Below, in pieces: positions 1 through 10,453 of a DNA stretch of 64,000 nucleotides. This stretch comes from Sabulicella rubraurantiaca. Its GTDB lineage: Bacteria > Pseudomonadota > Alphaproteobacteria > Acetobacterales > Acetobacteraceae. The DNA lies in the NCBI RefSeq assembly GCF_017355885.1, contig NZ_JAFEUU010000002.1:62001-126000 (forward strand), written 5' to 3'. A model generated the notes under the pieces. It saw only the letters and a program-made list of their open reading frames with translations, was not told where the DNA came from and did not search any database. The position numbers were made by a program, and so were the translations under genes. Positions within the stretch are counted from its first letter, which is position 1. The number at the start of each line of letters is the position of its first letter.

Positions 1-826
1 GCATCGCCAGGGATTGCTTGCGCCGGGGTGGCGGGAAGGCGGCGTCCAGGGCCGCCCGCTCCTCCGGTCTCAGCACCATGGCCACGGCCTCCGCATTCTC
101 CCGCAGGTGATCGAGGCCGGTGGCCTTGGGGATGGCGATCACCCCCTCGTGCCCCAGCACCCAGGCCAGCGCCACCTGCGCCGGGGTGGCGCCGCGCGCC
201 ACGGCCACCGCGCGCAGCGCCTTGTGGCGCAGCAGCCTTGCGCCCTGTCCCACGGGTGAATAGGCCATGACTGGCATGCCCTGCTCTCGGCAGAAGGGCA
301 GCAGGTCGAACTCCGCGCCGCGATGCTCCAGGTTCAGCAGCACCTGATCGGTGGCGCAGTTCGCAAGGTCGGGACCAAGCTCCTCCAGATCGTCCACATC
401 GAGGTTGCTGACGCCCCAGGCGGCGATGTCGCCCGCCGCGCGCAGCTTCTCCAGCGCCTCCACCGTCTCCTCCAACGGCGTGTCGCCGCGCCAGTGCAGC
501 AGGTAGAGGTCCAGCCGCTCCACACCGAGTCGCTTCAGCGAGCGCGCGCAGGCTTGCGGCACGGCGCGGCGGGAAGCGTTCCAGGGATAGAACTTGCTGA
601 CCAGGAAGACGCGGTCGCGCAGCCCGGCGATGGCCTCGCCCACCACGCGCTCGCTCTCGCCCTCGCCATACATCTCGGCCGTGTCGATCAGGGAGAAGCC
701 GCGCTCGATGCCTTCGCGCAGGCTCGCCACCTCCTCCTGCCGCCGCGCCCGGTCCTCGCCCATGCGCCAAGTGCCCTGGCCCAGCGCCGGCACTTCGCGC
801 CCATCCGGAAAGGTGATGTTTCGCAT
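1..826 (-). CDS. Aldo/keto reductase, 3' end outside window
   Basis: NAD(P)H-dependent carbonyl reductase of the aldo/keto reductase superfamily, cytosolic. The reading frame stays open from the ATG at 826 to the window edge, about 275 codons, so only a few C-terminal residues can be missing. The catalytic tetrad is visible: Asp48 and Tyr53 ([10 protein letters not shown]), Lys78 (LVSKFYPWN) and His111 (YLLHW). The N-terminal [12 protein letters not shown] and the late AIPKAT motif also fit the family and resemble the small bacterial AKR5-like oxidoreductases. It is divergent from the exported protein starting at 866, leaving only 39 bases between them. The substrate cannot be told from the sequence. 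Confidence 0.9.
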   Translation of the reverse strand, partial: MRNITFPDGREVPALGQGTWRMGEDRARRQEEVASLREGIERGFSLIDTAEMYGEGESERVVGEAIAGLRDRVFLVSKFYPWNASRRAVPQACARSLKRLGVERLDLYLLHWRGDTPLEETVEALEKLRAAGDIAAWGVSNLDVDDLEELGPDLANCATDQVLLNLEHRGAEFDLLPFCREQGMPVMAYSPVGQGARLLRHKALRAVAVARGATPAQVALAWVLGHEGVIAIPKATGLDHLRENAEAVAMVLRPEERAALDAAFPPPRRKQSLAM

Positions 827-865
827 GGTTCCCGCCGCTTCTCCGCCTGGGCTATCCTCGCACGC

Positions 866-1477
866 ATGACGCTGCTCCGCACCCTGGGCCTCCTGGCCCT
901 GCTCGCCTCGCCCGCGCTGGCGCAGCCGCAGGGGGAGGAGATCGGCTCCTGGCGCCTCCTCTGCTTCAATGACCGGATGACGGACCGCGTCGCCTGTTCC
1001 ATGCGCCACCGCGACTGGGTGGAGCGCCCGGCGGTGCAGCCCGGGCTGGCACTGGAGGTAGTGGAGCGGCACGGACGCCTCGTCCCCGCCGTCACGGCGC
1101 GCGACCTGACCCTGGATGGGGCGGCGCGCGGCCTTCTGGCCCTCACCGGCACGGCTCAGCTTCGCTTTGACTCACACCCGATGATGGAACTGCCCTGCGG
1201 GCTGGAGGGGCGTTCGCTGATCTGCGCGCCCCGCTCCGCCGACGCGCCACGCGCGGCGGAGGAACTGGCCGCTGCCTCGCGTGCCCTGATCCGCATGGGC
1301 GGGATGGGCAGCGGCGCCACGCCGGGCGCCGAACCGGCCGAGTTGCGCCTTGCCAACACCGCCTCGGCGCTGGAGCGCTTCCGCCGTCAGCAGCCGCCGG
1401 GCAGCGCGCCGCCCCCGCCTGAGCCCGGCCTAGACCTGCGCGACATCCTGATGCGGCTGCGCAGCCTTTTCATGTAA
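866..1477 (+). CDS. Exported protein, possibly IalB-like
   Basis: A 203-residue protein with a clear Sec signal peptide ([20 protein letters not shown]), so it should act in the periplasm. The mature part begins [11 protein letters not shown] and has four cysteines: two near the N terminus, then one in LPCGLEG and one in LICAPR. The pattern of an early W-x-L-x-C and a late LPCG recalls the invasion-associated locus B (IalB) fold, but the match is weak. The C terminus is Pro-rich and ends in a short helix. The frame extends far upstream, antisense to the reductase gene. The ATG at 866 was chosen because the signal peptide starts there. Function unknown. Confidence 0.65.
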   Translation: MTLLRTLGLLALLASPALAQPQGEEIGSWRLLCFNDRMTDRVACSMRHRDWVERPAVQPGLALEVVERHGRLVPAVTARDLTLDGAARGLLALTGTAQLRFDSHPMMELPCGLEGRSLICAPRSADAPRAAEELAAASRALIRMGGMGSGATPGAEPAELRLANTASALERFRRQQPPGSAPPPPEPGLDLRDILMRLRSLFM

Positions 1478-1535
1478 TCGTGCCGCCGCAACGGACGGGA
1501 GGCGACGTGTCCGCCGCCCCGCGCATGATCGCGGC

Positions 1536-2009
1536 ATGACACGCTTCCGCTGCGTCCCGATGGATGCTCCCTCCGCCCGGCGCTTCCGCGCCACACGCCG
1601 CGACGATCGTGGCGGCACCGCCCTATCCCGCGTCGCGGACGGCCCCGGCTTTCCCTGCCGGCGCTGCCTGCGCCTCGCCCGGCCGGGCGAGGAGATGCTG
1701 CTGCTGAGCTGGGACCTGCCGCGCCCGCTGGGCCCCTACTGGACGCCCTCGCCGGTCTTCCTCCACTCGCAGGATTGCGAGCCCGGCGCGACGGAGGATG
1801 CGCTGCCGGAAACCGTGCTGGCGAACCCGCTCGTGTCCCTGCGCCATTACGATGCCGAGGGGATGTGCCTCTACGACCTTGGCCTCGTACTGCCGGGCGC
1901 GGAGGCGGAGGCGCCGCTGCGCGAGCGCCTCGCCGATCCGCGCGTCAGCTTCGTCAACATCCACACGGCGCGACCGGGATGCTGGCTGGCCGGCGTGGAG
2001 CGCGTCTAA
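1536..2009 (+). CDS. DUF1203 family protein
   Basis: A 157-residue protein matching the DUF1203 pattern: an N-terminal segment around GFPCRRCLRLARPGEEMLLLSWDLP with a CxxC pair, a central region SPVFLHSQDCEP, and a C-terminal segment FVNIHTARPGCW. The family has no established activity; the conserved cysteines and histidines suggest a metal or redox role, which is inference. There is no signal peptide. Its TAA stop overlaps the stop codon of the convergent BKACE gene (the two share 2006-2009), so the two transcripts must overlap at their 3' ends. Confidence 0.8.
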   Translation: MTRFRCVPMDAPSARRFRATRRDDRGGTALSRVADGPGFPCRRCLRLARPGEEMLLLSWDLPRPLGPYWTPSPVFLHSQDCEPGATEDALPETVLANPLVSLRHYDAEGMCLYDLGLVLPGAEAEAPLRERLADPRVSFVNIHTARPGCWLAGVERV

Positions 2010-2935
2010 AAACCGACAAGATCGCCGCCCTTCAGCTTCAGCATCTGCCGAGCTTCGTTGGGGGAGGCGATCTCGTAGCCCAGCTCCTCCAGGATACGGC
2101 GGATCTTCGCCACCTGCTGCGCGTTGCTGGTGGCCTGCTTGCCCGGCGAGATCCAGAGGCTGTCCTCCAGCCCCACGCGCACATTGCCGCCCAGCATCCC
2201 GGCCATGGTGGTGAAATTCATTTGGTGGCGTCCCGCCGCCAGCACAGACCACACATACTGGTCGCCGAAGAGACGGTCCGCCGTCTCCTTCATGAACATC
2301 AGGTTGCGCGGCTCCGGCCCGATGCCACCCAGGATGCCGAAGATGGTCTGCACGAAGAGCGGTCCCTCCACCACGCCGCGATCCAGCATGTGCGCGAGGT
2401 TGTAGAGGTGGCCCACGTCGTAGCACTCGAACTCGAAGCGAGTGCCGTGACCCTTGCCCAGCCGCTCCACGATCTGCTCGATGTCCTGGAAGGTGTTGCG
2501 GAAGATGTGGTTCACTGTCCGCTCCAGATAGGGCTTCTCCCAGTCATGCTTCCACTCCTTCACGCGCGCCGCGCTGCCGGAGATGTTGAAGTTCATCGAG
2601 CCCATGTTGAGGCTCGCCATCTCCGGCTTCGCCTGGAGCGGCGCGGCGAGGCGATCGTCCAGCGTCATGTTCAGCCCGCCGCCCGTGGTGATGTTCATCA
2701 CCGCATCCGTGCTCTGCTTGATGACGGGCAGGAACTGCATGAACAGCGCCGGGTCGGGGCTGGGCTCGCCGGTCTGCGGGTCGCGCGCATGCAGGTGGAT
2801 GATGGAGGCGCCTGCTTCCGCGGCTTCGATGCTGGCCTGGGCGATCTCCGCCGGGGTGATGGGCAGGTGCGGCGACATGGACGGGGTGTGGATCGCCCCC
2901 GTGACGGCGCAGGTGATGATGATCTTGCGGGCCAT
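2006..2935 (-). CDS. Beta-keto acid cleavage enzyme (BKACE, DUF849)
   Basis: A 309-residue TIM-barrel enzyme of the BKACE family, whose founding member is 3-keto-5-aminohexanoate cleavage enzyme (Kce). Members condense a beta-keto acid with acetyl-CoA and split it to acetoacetate and a new CoA ester. Family signatures are plain: the N-terminal IIITCAVTGAIHTPSMSPHL, the metal-binding IHLHARDP, the NITTGGG loop and the GLEDSLW segment near the end. The ATG at 2935 gives the usual family length; the longer open frame upstream is antisense to the beta-lactamase. The actual keto acid cannot be read from the sequence. Divergent from the beta-lactamase with 103 bases between them. Confidence 0.9.
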   Translation of the reverse strand: MARKIIITCAVTGAIHTPSMSPHLPITPAEIAQASIEAAEAGASIIHLHARDPQTGEPSPDPALFMQFLPVIKQSTDAVMNITTGGGLNMTLDDRLAAPLQAKPEMASLNMGSMNFNISGSAARVKEWKHDWEKPYLERTVNHIFRNTFQDIEQIVERLGKGHGTRFEFECYDVGHLYNLAHMLDRGVVEGPLFVQTIFGILGGIGPEPRNLMFMKETADRLFGDQYVWSVLAAGRHQMNFTTMAGMLGGNVRVGLEDSLWISPGKQATSNAQQVAKIRRILEELGYEIASPNEARQMLKLKGGDLVGF

Positions 2936-3038
2936 GGTCGCCTCTCCCTTTGCGTTTCCTCCGCGCATGGTGGCGCGGGGCGGGGCGGTTGCGAAGGGCC
3001 GCGTTGACGCGCTGGGCAGCGCGTGACACCCCGCCGCG

Positions 3039-3890
3039 ATGACGACCGGACGCCGCGCCCTGCTCCTCGCCACCGGGCTGGCATCGCCCGCCTTGGCCGC
3101 TTCCCCTCTCCCGGGCGCCTTCCGCGAGGCCGAGGCGCTGGGCGGTGGGCGGCTCGGCGTGGCGGCGCTGGACACCGGCAGCAGGCGCCGCGCCGTGCAT
3201 CGCGCGGAGGAGCGCTTCCCCTTCGCCAGCACCTTCAAGATGGTGCTGGCGAGCGCTGTGCTCGCCGCCGTCGCGCAAGGCCGCGCATCACTCGACCGCG
3301 CCATCCCCGTTTCCGCCGCCGACATGGTGCCGCACGCGCCGGTGACGGAGCGAGCGGTCGGCGGAACCATGACGGTCGAAGCGCTGTGCGAGGCGACGAT
3401 GGTGTGGAGCGACAATCCAGCCGCCAACCTGCTGCTGCCCATGGCTGGCGGCCCGGCTGGTCTGACAGCCTTCGCGCGCAATTTAGGCGATCCCGCATTC
3501 CGGCTGGACCGGATCGAGACGGCGCTGAACCAGGCGACGCCGGGCGACCCGCGCGACACCACCACCCCTGCCGCCATGCTGGGCACGATGCAGCGCCTGT
3601 TGCTGGACGACGCGCTGCCGCCGGAGGGGCGCGATCGCCTCACCGGCTGGATGGTCGCCTGCCGCACAGGGGACGCAAAGATCCGTGCCGGGCTGCCCAC
3701 CGGTTGGCGCTGCGGCGACCGCACCGGGGGCGGCGGGCACGGCACGAATAACTGCGTCGCCATCCTCTGGCCGCCGGGACGCGCGCCGGTCCTGGTCGCC
3801 GCCTACCTCACGGAAACCGCCCTGCCCCTCGCGCAGCGCGACGCCGCGCTGGCTTCAGTCGGAAGGGCAGTGGCGGAAGCCTGGGTCTAA
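3039..3890 (+). CDS. bla: Class A beta-lactamase
   Basis: A 283-residue periplasmic serine beta-lactamase with a signal peptide ending near ALA-AS at residue 20. All catalytic boxes are present: Ser64-T-F-Lys67 (STFK), Ser124-Asp125-Asn126 (SDN), Glu160 in RIETALN of the omega loop followed by the family-typical RDTTTP, and an R228-T-G triad where most class A enzymes have KTG. Arg at Ambler position 234 is known from the CARB/PSE group. There is no Cys just before STFK, so the Cys69-Cys238 disulfide of class A carbapenemases is absent. No mobile element or regulator (ampR/blaI) flanks it and its base composition matches the neighbours, so it looks like an intrinsic chromosomal gene. Confidence 0.93.
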   Translation: MTTGRRALLLATGLASPALAASPLPGAFREAEALGGGRLGVAALDTGSRRRAVHRAEERFPFASTFKMVLASAVLAAVAQGRASLDRAIPVSAADMVPHAPVTERAVGGTMTVEALCEATMVWSDNPAANLLLPMAGGPAGLTAFARNLGDPAFRLDRIETALNQATPGDPRDTTTPAAMLGTMQRLLLDDALPPEGRDRLTGWMVACRTGDAKIRAGLPTGWRCGDRTGGGGHGTNNCVAILWPPGRAPVLVAAYLTETALPLAQRDAALASVGRAVAEAWV

Positions 3891-3903
3891 GCGCCTTTCG
3901 CCG

Positions 3904-5207
<1,304 letters not shown>

Positions 5208-5211
<4 letters not shown>

Positions 5212-5933
5212 GCGAAGGGCACCCCAATCATCGCCGCCGCGTCCACGGGCGAGTGCGTCTCGTCCTCGAAGAGGCGCCCGTCACGGAAGCGCAGCGTGCG
5301 CCCGGCGAAGGCCGCCACGTCCGGGTCATGGGTGACGCAGAGGATGGACACGCCCGAGCGGTTGAGCGCCTGGAACAGCGCCATGATCTCGAGCCCGGTG
5401 CGGCTGTCCAGCGCGCCGGTCGGCTCGTCTGCCAGCAGAAGCTCCGGACCACAGACAAGCGCCCGCGCGATGGCGACGCGCTGCTGTTGCCCGCCCGACA
5501 ATTGGCTCGGTGTGTGATGCATGCGTGAGGCGAGGCCGACGCGCTCCAGCGCCATCTCCGCCCGCTCGCGCCGGATCTTCGGCGGAATGCCGCGATACAG
5601 CATAGGCATCATCACGTTGCTGAGCGCGTCGGAGCGCGGCAGTAGGTGGAAGGACTGGAAGACGAAGCCGATCTTCTCGCCGCGCAGCGCCGCCAGGCGC
5701 TCGGGCGAGAGAGTGCCCACCTCCTCCCCCGCCAGGCGGTAGGAGCCGCGCGTCGGCTGGTCCAGGCAGCCGATCAGGTTCAGGAAGGTGCTCTTGCCCG
5801 AGCCGGAGGGGCCCATGGCGGCGACGAACTCGCCCTGCCGCATGGAGACGTTCACGCCCTCCAGCGCTGCCACCACGCCCTCGCCCGAGGGGTAGTGGCG
5901 CGTTAGGTCGCGCGTCTCGATCAGTGCGTCCAT
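5208..5933 (-). CDS. MacB/LolD-type ABC transporter ATP-binding protein
   Basis: A 241-residue nucleotide-binding subunit. Walker A GPSGSGKST lies at residues 41-49, the ABC signature LSGGQQQR at 145-152 and Walker B LLLADEP just after, with the D-loop ALDSRTG and the switch His in LCVTHDPDVA. These are typical of the LolD/MacB/FtsE subfamily that powers mechanotransmission rather than substrate translocation across the inner membrane. Its ATG overlaps the TGA of the adaptor gene by one base at 5933, and its own end overlaps the permease start, so all three genes are tightly coupled. Confidence 0.95.
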
Positions 5934-7549
5934 CAGAAGAGGTTCCGCACCGGTGCGGGGCGGCCGGCGGAGCCCGAGGCGCGCTCCGTTCCGATCACGA
6001 CCTGCGCGCCCTCGGCGATCTCGCCGGACAGGATCTCGGTGACGCTGCCGTCGGTCAGCCCGGTGCGGACCGGGACGGCGCGCGGCGCGGAGCCGTCGCG
6101 CTCCGCCACCCAGACCGTGCCGGCGGCGCCGCCGCGCCCGCCACTGCCCCCGCGCGCGGCGGCGAGACGTGCGCGCTGCTCTGGCGTCAGCACGGCGTTC
6201 AGCCGGGACTGGAGGCGCTGCCGCGCCGCCTGCATCCCCTGGCGCCGCGCCTCGGGGTCGCCGGGCATCGCCGCCATGCGCTCGCGCATCTCGGCCAGCG
6301 CGGCCTCCACCTCCTGCCGCTGGGTAGGGGTCAAATCGTCCATCTGGCGCAGCGCGGCGGCCATCGGGCTTTCCGGCGCCGCGCTGGCGGTCGCGGCGGA
6401 TTGGCCGGCGGGGCGCCAGCGCAGCGCCGCGTTGGGCACGCGCAACACGTCGCGCCGCTCATCCGCCACGATGCGCAGCGTCGCGGTCATGCCGGGCAGC
6501 ATGCGGCCATCATTGTTCGGAGCGGCGATGATGACGGTGTAGGTGACGACGTTGTTCACCGTGGCCGGGGTCAGGCGGATATCCTTCACCCTGCCGCGGA
6601 GATTCAGCTGCGGGTGCGCCGCCACGGTGAAGGTGACGTTCTGTCCGGGGCGGATGCGGCCAATGTCGGCTTCGTCCACCGTGGCCCAGACCTCCATCTC
6701 GTCCAGATTGGCGGCGATGGTGAACAAGGTCGGCGCCTGGAGCGAGGCGGCAACGGTCTGGCCCAGATCCACCGAGCGCGACACGACGATGCCGTCGATC
6801 GGCGAGCGGATCATGGAGAAGGAGAGATTCACCTCGACCTGACGCAGCACCGCGGCACGCTGCTCGGCCTGGGCCTCGGCGGTTTCGACCTGGGCGGCGG
6901 CGGTGCGGGCGGCGGCCTCGGCGCTCAGCTGGTTGGCCTCGGCCTGCTCGGCCTGGGCGCGCTGGTTCGCCAGGGTGGCGCGCGCGCCTTCGGCGGTGAA
7001 GCCGGCGCGGGCGGCGTCGCGCACGGCGCCGACGCCGGAGCGGCGAAGCTCCTCCGTCCGGTTGCGCTCGAACTCCGCGTCGCGAAGCTGCGCCTCCGCG
7101 CGCTGCACCTCGGCCCGGGCGGCGGAAACGGCGGCGCGGGCTTGGCCGGCATCGGCCGCCGCGCGCTCTGCCTGGGCGCGGGCCACCGCCACGGCGGCGC
7201 GGGCGGCCAGGAGGTCGGCCTGGGCGGCGGCGCGGCTGGCCTCCAGCTGCTGGGTGTCCAGCCGCGCGAGGGGCTGGCCGGCGGTGACGCGGGTGTTCCA
7301 GTCGGCCATCAGCTCCCGGATCTGGCCGGAAAGCTGGGAGCCGACGATGACGCTGTTCACCGGGTTCACCGTGCCGGTGGCGCTGACCACAGCGGTGATC
7401 GTCCCACGATCCGCCTCGGCGAGGCGCAGGCGCGGCCCCGCCTCTGCGGAGGCACCCAGGCCGAGCGCTCCCAAAGCGGGGGCACCCCACAGATAGGCAC
7501 CACCCCCAAGGAGCGGCAGGATCAGGAGAAGGGCGAGTGGCCGGCGCAT
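5933..7549 (-). CDS. MacA-like periplasmic adaptor with Spy/CpxP-like insertion
   Basis: A 538-residue membrane fusion protein that should link the MacB-like permease to an outer-membrane channel. Visible parts: an N-terminal membrane anchor (about 5-32), the first half of a barrel-sandwich domain (SQLSGQIREL near 71-80), a very long alanine-rich coiled-coil hairpin (about 100-240), the second half motif IRSPIDGIVVSRSVDLGQTV and a beta-barrel domain (280-375). Odd feature: between the beta-barrel and the final membrane-proximal domain there is an extra segment of about 95 residues (381-475) with two LTxxQ boxes (LTPTQ at 406, LTPEQ at 454), the signature of the Spy/CpxP family. A second in-frame ATG at 7561 would add four residues. 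Confidence 0.9.
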   Translation of the reverse strand: MRRPLALLLILPLLGGGAYLWGAPALGALGLGASAEAGPRLRLAEADRGTITAVVSATGTVNPVNSVIVGSQLSGQIRELMADWNTRVTAGQPLARLDTQQLEASRAAAQADLLAARAAVAVARAQAERAAADAGQARAAVSAARAEVQRAEAQLRDAEFERNRTEELRRSGVGAVRDAARAGFTAEGARATLANQRAQAEQAEANQLSAEAAARTAAAQVETAEAQAEQRAAVLRQVEVNLSFSMIRSPIDGIVVSRSVDLGQTVAASLQAPTLFTIAANLDEMEVWATVDEADIGRIRPGQNVTFTVAAHPQLNLRGRVKDIRLTPATVNNVVTYTVIIAAPNNDGRMLPGMTATLRIVADERRDVLRVPNAALRWRPAGQSAATASAAPESPMAAALRQMDDLTPTQRQEVEAALAEMRERMAAMPGDPEARRQGMQAARQRLQSRLNAVLTPEQRARLAAARGGSGGRGGAAGTVWVAERDGSAPRAVPVRTGLTDGSVTEILSGEIAEGAQVVIGTERASGSAGRPAPVRNLF

Positions 7550-7612
7550 CGTGCCCCGCATATAGGGTGACCGTTGTAACAATCGTGTTGCTGGACAGGG
7601 AAGGAAGGTGAC

Positions 7613-8518
7613 ATGCGTCTCCTGGTTCTGGGTGCGGGCGCCCTGGGGGGGTATTACGGGGGCAGACTGCACGAGGCCGGTGGCGACGTGACCTTCCTGG
7701 TCCGCCCCGCTCGCGCCGAGGCGCTGCGCCGGGACGGGCTGCGGATCGAGAGCCCCTATGGCGACGCGCACCTTCCCGTCCGCGTGACGACCGAGCCCGG
7801 GTCCGGCTTCGACGTCGTGCTGCTCACCTGCAAGAACTACGATCTACCCGGCGCCATCGAGGCGGTGCGGCCCGCCGTGGAGGCGGGCGCGCTGGTCGTG
7901 CCAGTGCTGAACGGCATGTCCCATATCGGTGCCCTGCAGGAGGCCTTCGGGCCGGGGCGCGTGCTGGGCGGGCTGGCCAAGATCCAGGCGACGCTGACGC
8001 CCGACGGCACGGTGCGCCACTTCAATGACTGGCGCTGGCTGTTCTTTGGCCGGCTGGACGGCGCCCCCTGCCCCGTCTCGGCGGCGCTGGAGGAGGCCTT
8101 TGCCCCGGCGAAGGGTGTGGTGGCGAAGCAAGTGCCGGACATGGAGCGCCGGCTGTGGGAGAAGATCGTCCATCTCGGCACCTCGGCCATCGGCACGGTG
8201 CTGATGCGCGGGGACGTGGGGCGCATCGTGCGTGCCGGAGGGTCCCCGCTGCTGCAGCGCGTGCTTGAGCGCAACGCCGCCATCGCCGCCCATCACGGCC
8301 ACCCGGTGACCGATGCCTTCATGACCGAATACCGCGCCCTGTTCAGCGACGCGGGCAGCGCCTACGCCACCTCCATGCTGCGCGACATCGAACGCGGCGC
8401 GCGCAACGAGGGCGAGGCGGTGCTCGGCTTCCTGCTGGAGGCGGCGCGGCGCGCCGGCGTGCCGGACGAGATTCACGAGGCGGCGCTACTGCACGCAAGG
8501 GTGCAGCAACCGGGCTGA
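7613..8518 (+). CDS. panE: 2-dehydropantoate 2-reductase (ketopantoate reductase family)
   Basis: A 301-residue NADPH-dependent reductase that would convert 2-dehydropantoate to pantoate in coenzyme A synthesis. The N-terminal Rossmann motif GAGALGGYYGG (7-17) and the C-terminal helical domain with the SMLRDIERG signature are both typical of ApbA/PanE. Bacteria of this group often carry several paralogues that act on other 2-keto acids, so the panE role is likely but not certain. It is divergent from the MacAB-type operon with 63 bases between starts. Confidence 0.85.
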   Translation: MRLLVLGAGALGGYYGGRLHEAGGDVTFLVRPARAEALRRDGLRIESPYGDAHLPVRVTTEPGSGFDVVLLTCKNYDLPGAIEAVRPAVEAGALVVPVLNGMSHIGALQEAFGPGRVLGGLAKIQATLTPDGTVRHFNDWRWLFFGRLDGAPCPVSAALEEAFAPAKGVVAKQVPDMERRLWEKIVHLGTSAIGTVLMRGDVGRIVRAGGSPLLQRVLERNAAIAAHHGHPVTDAFMTEYRALFSDAGSAYATSMLRDIERGARNEGEAVLGFLLEAARRAGVPDEIHEAALLHARVQQPG

Positions 8519-8530
8519 CTTCCCGCCCGG

Positions 8531-10195
8531 CTAGGTCGCCTCTCCGGGGGCGAGGTCGGGCAATGGGAATTCCACGCGCAGGACCGTGCCGTTGCACTGC
8601 TTCAACTGCGACGTGCCACCCAGATGCGCCGCGAAGCCACGGATCAGCGAAAGCCCCATGCCCTCCTCCTGGGTCTTGGGCAGGCCACGCCCGTCGTCGC
8701 GCACCTCCAGCACGGCCAGCCCGTCCTTGCGCCGCAACGTGATGTCGACGTGCCCTGTCTCGCCTTCTGCGAAGGCATGGCGGGCCACATTCAGCAGCGC
8801 CTCGGTCACGAGGAGGGCGAGCGAGGTGGCCTGTTCCGCCGGCAGGATCACGGTCTCCGCATCCACGACGGTTTCCGCTCCGGCGACCAGCTGGTTGGCC
8901 AGTTCGCGGAGCAGCGGCGCCACGAGCACGACGGTGCCGGCCCCTTCCGTGTCCAGGTGGCGGTGCAGCGTGGCGAGGGCCTGCACCCGGTCGCGTGCCG
9001 TCTCGAACTCGCCGCGCAGCGCCGGCTCCCCGATGCGGTCGCACTGCATGTTCAGCAGGGAGGCGACGATCTGCAGGTTGTTCTTCACCCGGTGGTGAAT
9101 CTCGGAGAGGAGGCGGTCGCGCTGGCTCAGGGCCTTGCGCAGATCCGCCTCGCGTCGCGCGATGGCACGGGATGCGGAGGCGAGGGCCGAGCCGACATCC
9201 GACACCTCGGCCGGGTCCCAGGCGGTGGTGGGCGGGGCAAAGGCCGTCTCGGGGCGCCAGGCGCGCACCGCATGGGCCAGGCGGCGCAGCGGCCGGGCGC
9301 AGGACAGCTCCGTCCCGGCCAGGACGATGAACAGGCAGGTCAGGAGGAAGAAGGTCAACTCGGTGAGGCGGGTGAAGAGCTGGTTCCGCGCCTCGCGCTG
9401 CGCCTCTGTGGCCGGCACGGCGACCAGCACCCGCATTCCCCGATCGGGCGGCGAGATGGAATAGGCAAAGGCATCGCCCGCCGTGCTCATGCCGACCCGC
9501 GTCAGCCGCCCCGGCGCGTCGCCCAGCGCCGTCATCAGCGATGCCTCGGGCAGCCGGCCGCCCTGCCCCTCATTCTGCGGCGGGTAGGAGTTGTAGGCGG
9601 AATCGAGCAGCCAGGTGTGGTGCCGCGCCGCCTCCTCGCCACTCTCGGCGGTGAACCAGTCGGCGCGGATGGAGGCGCCCGCCACCGCGATCAGTGAGTC
9701 GCCTTCCAGCAGCGGTGCCGCGGCCGGCAACACGACGCGGCCCGATACGGGACCACGTTCGAACTTGCCGAGGACATAGCCGCGTTCTTGCTGCACGCGC
9801 CGCAGGAAGTTGGTGTTCACCGCCTCGCTGCCCTGCGTGCCGTGCGAGTTGCAGAGCAGCCGCCCATCCGGGTCGAGGAACCAAAGGTCGGTGTAGCGCC
9901 CGTCGAACATGCCACGCATCCGCCCCAGGATGCGGGCGCAATCCCCGATGCTGAGGCTGCCGAAATTCTGGAAGCGGGCCAGACCGCGGACGAGGTTCTC
10001 GAGGTCATTGAGGGCGAGGGCGTGACGCACCGCGTCGGCCTCGCCAATGACCGCTGCCCTCTCGGCGATGGTCGCGAGTGAATACTCGTATTTCTGCCAA
10101 GCGTTGGCCCCGGCGATGATCGCCACCGGGATTCCGGCGACCAGCACAAGCGCAACCAGCCTTGACCTGATGCCGGAAAAAATCATCCAGCCCAA
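8531..10195 (-). CDS. Membrane sensor histidine kinase, HisKA_2 family
   Basis: A 554-residue kinase. Transmembrane segments at about residues 12-30 and 280-298 enclose a periplasmic sensor region of about 245 residues that looks like a Cache-type domain. A short HAMP-like linker follows, then the HisKA_2 phosphoacceptor EIHHRVKNNLQIVASLL (His367/368) and an HATPase_c domain (EALLNVARHAF, VRDDGRGLP, GMGLSLIRGFA). HisKA_2/HWE kinases are the usual phosphodonors of PhyR. Encoded directly downstream of nepR (35 bases) in the same direction, so it is a strong candidate sensor for the general stress response encoded here. No cytosolic PAS domain is present, so the stimulus should be periplasmic. 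Confidence 0.9.
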   Translation of the reverse strand: MGWMIFSGIRSRLVALVLVAGIPVAIIAGANAWQKYEYSLATIAERAAVIGEADAVRHALALNDLENLVRGLARFQNFGSLSIGDCARILGRMRGMFDGRYTDLWFLDPDGRLLCNSHGTQGSEAVNTNFLRRVQQERGYVLGKFERGPVSGRVVLPAAAPLLEGDSLIAVAGASIRADWFTAESGEEAARHHTWLLDSAYNSYPPQNEGQGGRLPEASLMTALGDAPGRLTRVGMSTAGDAFAYSISPPDRGMRVLVAVPATEAQREARNQLFTRLTELTFFLLTCLFIVLAGTELSCARPLRRLAHAVRAWRPETAFAPPTTAWDPAEVSDVGSALASASRAIARREADLRKALSQRDRLLSEIHHRVKNNLQIVASLLNMQCDRIGEPALRGEFETARDRVQALATLHRHLDTEGAGTVVLVAPLLRELANQLVAGAETVVDAETVILPAEQATSLALLVTEALLNVARHAFAEGETGHVDITLRRKDGLAVLEVRDDGRGLPKTQEEGMGLSLIRGFAAHLGGTSQLKQCNGTVLRVEFPLPDLAPGEAT

Positions 10196-10230
10196 TGCGG
10201 CACTCCGTCCGGGCCGGGACGGCTCCTGTT

Positions 10231-10443
10231 CTATTTGCTCTTGGCTTGGTCGCGCTCGATCAACGCAAGAATCTCAGGCGGAATCGGTTCTTTCGCGACA
10301 TCGTCGAAGAGCGAGTGAAGACCTCGTTGAAGCCACAGGTCAAACGCGGCGTCGGGCGAGGACCTCCGCCCCCGCCCGTTCGGCTTGCCATCGGGCCCCA
10401 TTTCTGAGTGTGACCGTGCTGGCTTCTGTGGCGTCTCGCTCAC
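10231..10443 (-). CDS. nepR: NepR anti-sigma factor
   Basis: A small protein of 70 residues that should sequester the EcfG-type sigma factor until phosphorylated PhyR binds it. The core helix region reads DLWLQRGLHSLFDDVAKEPIPPEIL followed by LIERDQ, the classic NepR pattern (L..LFDDV..EPIP). The N terminus is basic and disordered (RSHSEMGPDGKPNGRGRRSS), also typical. The start was set at GTG 10443 because an AAGGGAG ribosome binding site sits 5 bases upstream and it gives the usual NepR size; longer ATG starts at 10479 and 10551 would overlap the sigma factor gene, whose stop is at 10454. The order sigma then nepR is the reverse of the more common nepR-ecfG. Confidence 0.88.
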   Translation of the reverse strand: MSETPQKPARSHSEMGPDGKPNGRGRRSSPDAAFDLWLQRGLHSLFDDVAKEPIPPEILALIERDQAKSK

Positions 10444-10453
10444 CAACGCTCCC

